From: Opitutia bacterium UBA3151
GTDB taxonomy: Bacteria; Verrucomicrobiota; Verrucomicrobiia; Opitutales; Seribacteraceae
Direction of reading: 5' to 3'
NCBI GenBank assembly: GCA_002364975.1
Contig: DEYT01000007.1
Location: forward strand, 6,049-14,739
DNA length: 8,691 bases
Shown here: one piece after another, positions 5,861-8,691 of the stretch
Numbering within the stretch: position 1 is the first letter of the stretch
Layout: each line of letters opens with the position of its first letter
Notes under the pieces: model-generated
What the model saw: only the letters and a program-made list of their open reading frames with translations
What the model was told of the DNA's origin: nothing
Database searches by the model: none
Made by a program: the position numbers and the translations under genes

Positions 5861-7240
5861 ATGAAGATCTCCTTTGTCGTTATCTCAGCCTTTCTATTTT
5901 GTATTCTTTTAAAATCTTCCCTTTTTGCGGGGAAGCCTTTCCAAGTTGTCGCATATAATGTGGAGAATCTTTTCGATACCGATGGTATTTCTCTCTATGA
6001 TGATTATCAATCGGACGCTTATGGGGAAACCGAATTTCAAAATAAGTTGGATACCATCATCAAGGTCTTACAGAAAATAGGTGGAATCGCAGGGCCTGAA
6101 GTATTACTTCTTCAAGAAATTGAAGTAGACCGAAGCCCGAATAGTGGAAATTCAGCAGCAGAAAGTCTCCTCGACCAATTGCATCGTAATGGCCTTGGAC
6201 CTTACCACATCGCCCTGGGATATAATCCTTCCTCTTCTTCCGAAAGTTGGCCCGCAGTGCAATGTCTCACCCTTTCAAAATTTCCAATCAAAACCACTCG
6301 ACTCCATTCGCTGTACCGGGCAAGACCGATATTAGAAACTACGATCTTAGTAGATGAGATTCCCTTTACTCTGTTTAATAACCATTGGAAATCGGGTGCT
6401 TCTTCCAGCGAAATGGAGAAAATAAGGCTGCAAAATGCAGAAACTCTTCGAAAACGAATCGATCGCTTGCTTCAAGATGACCCCTACCATGATTTTCTGG
6501 TGGGTGGAGATCTAAACTCTCATTACAACCAATCCGTAATTTATCGAAAAGAGTTAAAAAGCTCAGGTATTAATGATATTCTGCTATCCGGAAACCAAGA
6601 ACCTACAGGAGAACTTCGCCCCACTCGCTACCTTTATAATTTGTGGCATGAATTGAAAGCAGAAGAGCGAGGTTCGGATGCATGGAAGGGGAAATGGGGT
6701 ACTTTGATGCATCTTTTACTTCCCGTTGGGCTGTACGACGAAAAAGGCATTGGTTATGTTTCCGATTCTTTTTCAGTCGGGAGATTCTCAGGGCTTAATA
6801 TGACAACCGCTGGCAAAGTTCCCTTTAAATGGTCCAATGAATTGGACGGGTTTGGAGCAAGTGATCACTTTCCTGTCTATGCAATGTTTCAGGCCAAAGG
6901 CACGCGCCCAGAAAATGGAAAAAGTTTTCCCATCATTGAAACCAGAGAACGTCTGGTTGACTTTTCAAAAGCAGAAAAAGAGGCTCAACTCTGGAAGCCT
7001 CAATCTTTGAAGCCTGAAAATTATGGTACTGTTTTTCAGTTCAAAGGAAAAATAGCAACGACCCAACCGCTTTTTATGGAAGCAGCGGGTCATCGTTTAG
7101 GGCTGTTCAGCTTCGATTCCGAAATTAGGAAAAAGTTATTTTCTAAAAGGTTGGGTGCAACGATTACCGGAATCGGACTCCTGTCCCGGTATCGCGGACA
7201 ATGGCAATTCATTATCGAAAAGAAGGATTGGCTTAAGTAG
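5861..7240 (+). CDS. Exported endonuclease/exonuclease/phosphatase-family protein with extra C-terminal domain
   Basis: This protein of 459 residues has a signal peptide (1-23: Lys2, hydrophobic core, probable cleavage LFA-GK) and a metal-dependent EEP (DNase I/exonuclease III-like) domain, about 27-345. Expected catalytic residues are Asn33 (AYNVENLF), Glu86 (LLLQEIE), His175 (FNNHWKSG), Asp217 and Asn219 (VGGDLNS), and Asp335-His336 (GASDHFPVY). The substrate could be DNA, RNA or a phosphoester; the signal peptide places it outside the cytoplasm. Residues about 388-459 (FKGKIATTQPLF and later GATITGIGLLSRYRGQWQF) look like a small beta-barrel, possibly an OB fold. The start is 25 bases after yaaA. 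GGGAGG ends one base before the ATG, unusually close. An ATG at 5765 would overlap yaaA and bury the signal peptide, so I rejected it. Confidence 0.87.
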   Translation: MKISFVVISAFLFCILLKSSLFAGKPFQVVAYNVENLFDTDGISLYDDYQSDAYGETEFQNKLDTIIKVLQKIGGIAGPEVLLLQEIEVDRSPNSGNSAAESLLDQLHRNGLGPYHIALGYNPSSSSESWPAVQCLTLSKFPIKTTRLHSLYRARPILETTILVDEIPFTLFNNHWKSGASSSEMEKIRLQNAETLRKRIDRLLQDDPYHDFLVGGDLNSHYNQSVIYRKELKSSGINDILLSGNQEPTGELRPTRYLYNLWHELKAEERGSDAWKGKWGTLMHLLLPVGLYDEKGIGYVSDSFSVGRFSGLNMTTAGKVPFKWSNELDGFGASDHFPVYAMFQAKGTRPENGKSFPIIETRERLVDFSKAEKEAQLWKPQSLKPENYGTVFQFKGKIATTQPLFMEAAGHRLGLFSFDSEIRKKLFSKRLGATITGIGLLSRYRGQWQFIIEKKDWLK

Positions 7241-7415
7241 TGGTTTTCTTTTTTTGTTCGGAATTCGAAAGCCTGGAAGCTACCGATTTTCGCTGCATAT
7301 CTCGATAATAGCTAGCATTTCCCCTTTTCTTCGCTTTTCCTTTTCCAGAAGCACCTCCCTTGCTACCCATCTGGGAGGCAATTGAACTCAAGGATTTTAT
7401 AATTCTTCGAACCAT
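7233..7415 (-). CDS. Small basic hypothetical protein with GxKGG motif (60 aa)
   Basis: I do not recognise this 60-residue, strongly basic, probably cytoplasmic protein. It contains SQMGSKGGASGKGKAKKRG followed by YYRDMQRKSVASR and a polar KKKTTT end. This recalls short basic proteins with GxKGG...R motifs, but I make no functional claim. The ATG at 7415 follows the stop of the upstream 41-residue ORF closely (TGA-AG-ATG); a TTG at 7421 would overlap that stop by four bases. Its last 8 bases overlap the end of the exported-nuclease gene on the other strand. Reality is supported mainly by the chain of two small, close ORFs; it may be a chance ORF. Confidence 0.42.
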   Translation of the reverse strand: MVRRIIKSLSSIASQMGSKGGASGKGKAKKRGNASYYRDMQRKSVASRLSNSEQKKKTTT

Positions 7416-7417
7416 CT

Positions 7418-7543
7418 TCAACGATTGATTCGCTCGAATACTGACAGAATCCGATCGAGCCGCTCACTTGAGGATTTCATCTGTTCAAGAATTCGCTCCG
7501 CCCTTTTTTGATCTGATTCATTTTTTATACGAGGAATCAGCAT
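7418..7543 (-). CDS. Small hypothetical coiled-coil-like protein (41 aa)
   Basis: This is a 41-residue charged protein, mostly predicted helix: KNESDQKRAERILEQMKSSS and then ERLDRILSVFERINR, with hydrophobic residues at Ile18, Leu19, Met22, Leu29, Ile32, Leu33 and Phe36 spaced as in a short amphipathic or coiled-coil helix. The frame could start further up at a GTG (7651, 77 residues), but the ATG at 7543 has AGGAGG 8 bases upstream, the strongest ribosome-binding site in the window. It lies downstream of obg and is followed immediately by the 60-residue ORF. No family is recognised. The ribosome-binding site and the spacing are the main reasons to believe it is translated. Confidence 0.5.
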   Translation of the reverse strand: MLIPRIKNESDQKRAERILEQMKSSSERLDRILSVFERINR

Positions 7544-7551
7544 CGAGTGCT

Positions 7552-7557
7552 CCTCCT
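7552..7557 (-). promoter_or_regulatory. Strong ribosome-binding site (AGGAGG) for the 41-residue ORF
   Basis: Minus-strand AGGAGG, within a GAGGAGGAG run, sits 8 bases before the ATG at 7543. Most other genes in the window have a poor, misplaced or absent Shine-Dalgarno sequence. The site decides the start in favour of the short form and is the best evidence that this small ORF is translated. Confidence 0.6.
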
Positions 7558-7576
7558 CTTCAAAACGATTGGAATA

Positions 7577-7611
7577 GAGGGATGATTCCCCTCGATTTTT
7601 CTCTTTTTTTT
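7577..7611 (+). terminator. Possible rho-independent terminator for yaaA-nuclease transcript
   Basis: Plus-strand GAGGGA (7577-7582) pairs with TCCCCTC (7587-7593) around a TGAT loop, with one bulged C, followed by a T-rich run (7596-7611) interrupted only by CTC. The stem is short. It lies about 337 bases after the nuclease stop, so the transcript would run antisense through both small ORFs before ending. On the minus strand the same hairpin lies in the leader of the 41-residue ORF without a T-run behind it. Confidence 0.35.
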
Positions 7612-7643
7612 CCGCCAAAAAATTAAGATTCATATTGCATCTT

Positions 7644-7667
7644 ATTTGCACAAGCGTTTGTGTAAAT
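7644..7667. promoter_or_regulatory. 24-base imperfect palindrome with LacI-family-like core
   Basis: Arms ATTTGCACAA and TTGTGTAAAT flank a central GCGT on the plus strand. Of 12 base pairs across the axis, 10 are complementary; the exceptions are G7648/T7663 and G7654/T7657. The core AAGCGTTT with a central CG resembles operators of LacI/CcpA-type regulators. It lies between obg and the small ORFs, about 100 bases before the 41-residue ORF. No T-run follows on either strand, so it is not an intrinsic terminator. No LacI-type regulator gene is in the window. Confidence 0.45.
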
Positions 7668-7676
7668 CAAGTTCAA

Positions 7677-7693
7677 AAAAAAGAAACTTTTTT
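7677..7693 (-). terminator. Weak A/T hairpin at the end of obg
   Basis: AAAAAAG and CTTTTTT are inverted around a three-base loop, overlapping the obg stop codon; more T's follow on the minus strand. With a single G-C pair the stem would be unstable, so termination here is doubtful and read-through into the small ORFs is plausible. Confidence 0.22.
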
Positions 7694-8681
7694 ATTTTAA
7701 TTTTTTTAAGAGAACGGATCGCAAGTCATTCAATCCATCCTCCAAAACTGCGGAAATAAAAAGAGGCTCGAAATGATCCAAGGTATTTCGGAATCGCAGG
7801 ATATTTTCTGTAGCATTTTCTTCATCTTTCTTATTACCAACCACCAGAAAAGGTTTATCCGCAAGGCGGGGGTCATAATCAATAAGCTCCTTTTGTAAGT
7901 GTTCAAAATCTACAATTGGATCCCGTCCATCCGTTGCCGCCATATCCAAAAGAAAGAGTAAAATTTTACATCTTTCAACATGACGCAGGAAACGATGACC
8001 CAGGCCGCGATTTTCTGCTGCACCCTCAATCAGACCGGGCACATCGGCCATAGTAATCGAGTAAAAGTCTTCGGGGTAATCAATGACTCCCACAGTTGGT
8101 ACTAAGGTTGTAAATGGATACGACGCAACTTTCGGAGCAGCGTTTGATAATACATTCAATAAAGTTGATTTTCCTGCATTTGGAAAGCCCACAAGTCCAA
8201 CATCAGCAATTGTTTTTAAGGTAAAAATGTAATCTCCTTCCATTCCTGGTTTACCTTCAGTAAATTGCCTGGGAGTTTGATTGACCGATGATTTGAAGGT
8301 TGCATTCCCACGTCCTCCTTTTCCTCCTTCAAGAATCAAAAAATCCTGATCATGCTCAAGTAATTCACAAACAATTTCATTGGACAAAATATCACGGACT
8401 TCGGTACCGAGAGGAGCTTTAAGTACACAATTGGTACCCCCTTTTCCATTTTGATCACTCCCTTTCCCCGGTTCTCCATTCTTTGCGTTCCAGTGTTTCT
8501 TGAAGTGAAAAGCTCTCAAATCCGATACATTTTCGTCCGCTAGAAGAATTACATCTCCTCCACGACCCCCATTTCCCCCATTAGGCCCACCTTTTGGAAT
8601 ATACTTTTGACGGAGAAAGGACATGCATCCATCTCCTCCTTTTCCTGCTTTCAAATAAACTTTAGTTTCATCGTAAAACAT
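7692..8681 (-). CDS. obg: Obg/CgtA ribosome-associated GTPase
   Basis: Obg binds GTP/GDP, acts in late assembly of the 50S ribosomal subunit and in stringent-response control, and is essential in most bacteria. The 329-residue protein has the glycine-rich Obg fold at about 1-157 (KAGKGGDGCMSF, many GG turns including GGPNGGNGGRGGDV) and the GTPase domain after it: G1 GFPNAGKS (165-172), G2 around Thr191-Thr192, G3 DVPG (213-216), G4 NKKD (283-286), and G5 ISAV (309-312). It ends right after the GTPase domain; the C-terminal OCT domain of Bacillus-type Obg is absent, as in many other bacteria. The ATG gives the usual MFYDETKVYLKAG start. Only 10 bases of upstream sequence are in the window and they contain no ribosome-binding site; rplU-rpmA often precede obg but cannot be seen here. 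Confidence 0.97.
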   Translation of the reverse strand: MFYDETKVYLKAGKGGDGCMSFLRQKYIPKGGPNGGNGGRGGDVILLADENVSDLRAFHFKKHWNAKNGEPGKGSDQNGKGGTNCVLKAPLGTEVRDILSNEIVCELLEHDQDFLILEGGKGGRGNATFKSSVNQTPRQFTEGKPGMEGDYIFTLKTIADVGLVGFPNAGKSTLLNVLSNAAPKVASYPFTTLVPTVGVIDYPEDFYSITMADVPGLIEGAAENRGLGHRFLRHVERCKILLFLLDMAATDGRDPIVDFEHLQKELIDYDPRLADKPFLVVGNKKDEENATENILRFRNTLDHFEPLFISAVLEDGLNDLRSVLLKKLK

Positions 8682-8691
8682 TTTTCAGGTT

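Noticed and set aside
7544..7651. 77-residue form of the small ORF from a GTG
   Set aside because: The GTG lies inside the palindrome and has no ribosome-binding site, whereas the internal ATG has an excellent one.
7692..7760. Obg truncated because it lacks the OCT domain
   Set aside because: All GTPase motifs are present and many bacterial Obg proteins naturally end here.

Overview
The window is bacterial chromosomal DNA of moderate GC content. It is densely coded and has no tRNA, rRNA, CRISPR array or insertion sequence that I can see. Obg without an OCT extension, YaaA, and an Mrp/Mbh-like antiporter operon do not fix the phylum. A marine-type Gram-negative such as a Verrucomicrobiota member would fit, but this is a weak guess from style and not a result.

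Region 1 (1-4885, minus strand; read right to left) is one compact operon for a multisubunit cation/proton antiporter membrane complex. The order is mnhE, mnhF, mnhG, a separate DUF4040 (MbhD-type) gene, an MbhE-MnhB fusion, mnhC, mnhD, and then a second MnhD/NuoM-like subunit cut by the left edge. Most junctions overlap by 1 or 4 bases or are separated by 0-2 bases, which indicates translational coupling. The only larger gap is 32 bases before mnhC. The order is that of mbhA-H in archaeal membrane-bound hydrogenases. The MnhA (NuoL-like) core subunit is not fused to the DUF4040/MbhE part as it is in classical Mrp. No hydrogenase or quinone-reducing subunit is visible, but the operon runs off the window. 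Together these subunits should exchange Na+ (or K+) for H+ across the cytoplasmic membrane. MnhC is odd: it has an enlarged His-containing loop and a basic tail of about 90 residues.

Region 2 (4886-5046) is a short AT-rich divergent control region. It contains a 12-base perfect palindrome and a probable promoter reading right into yaaA, so close to the ATG that the yaaA mRNA may be nearly leaderless.

Region 3 (5047-7240, plus strand) holds yaaA, an oxidative-stress DNA-binding protein, followed 25 bases later by a secreted or lipid-anchor-free exported endonuclease/exonuclease/phosphatase-family protein with an additional C-terminal domain that may be an OB fold.

Region 4 (7233-7691, minus strand) has two very small, overlapping, unrecognised ORFs of 41 and 60 residues. 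The 41-residue ORF has the best Shine-Dalgarno sequence in the window. Upstream of them is a 24-base imperfect palindrome with a LacI-family-like centre. The second ORF overlaps the end of the nuclease gene tail to tail. A plus-strand terminator-like hairpin lies opposite the leader of these ORFs.

Region 5 (7692-8681, minus strand) is obg (cgtA), the essential ribosome-associated GTPase.
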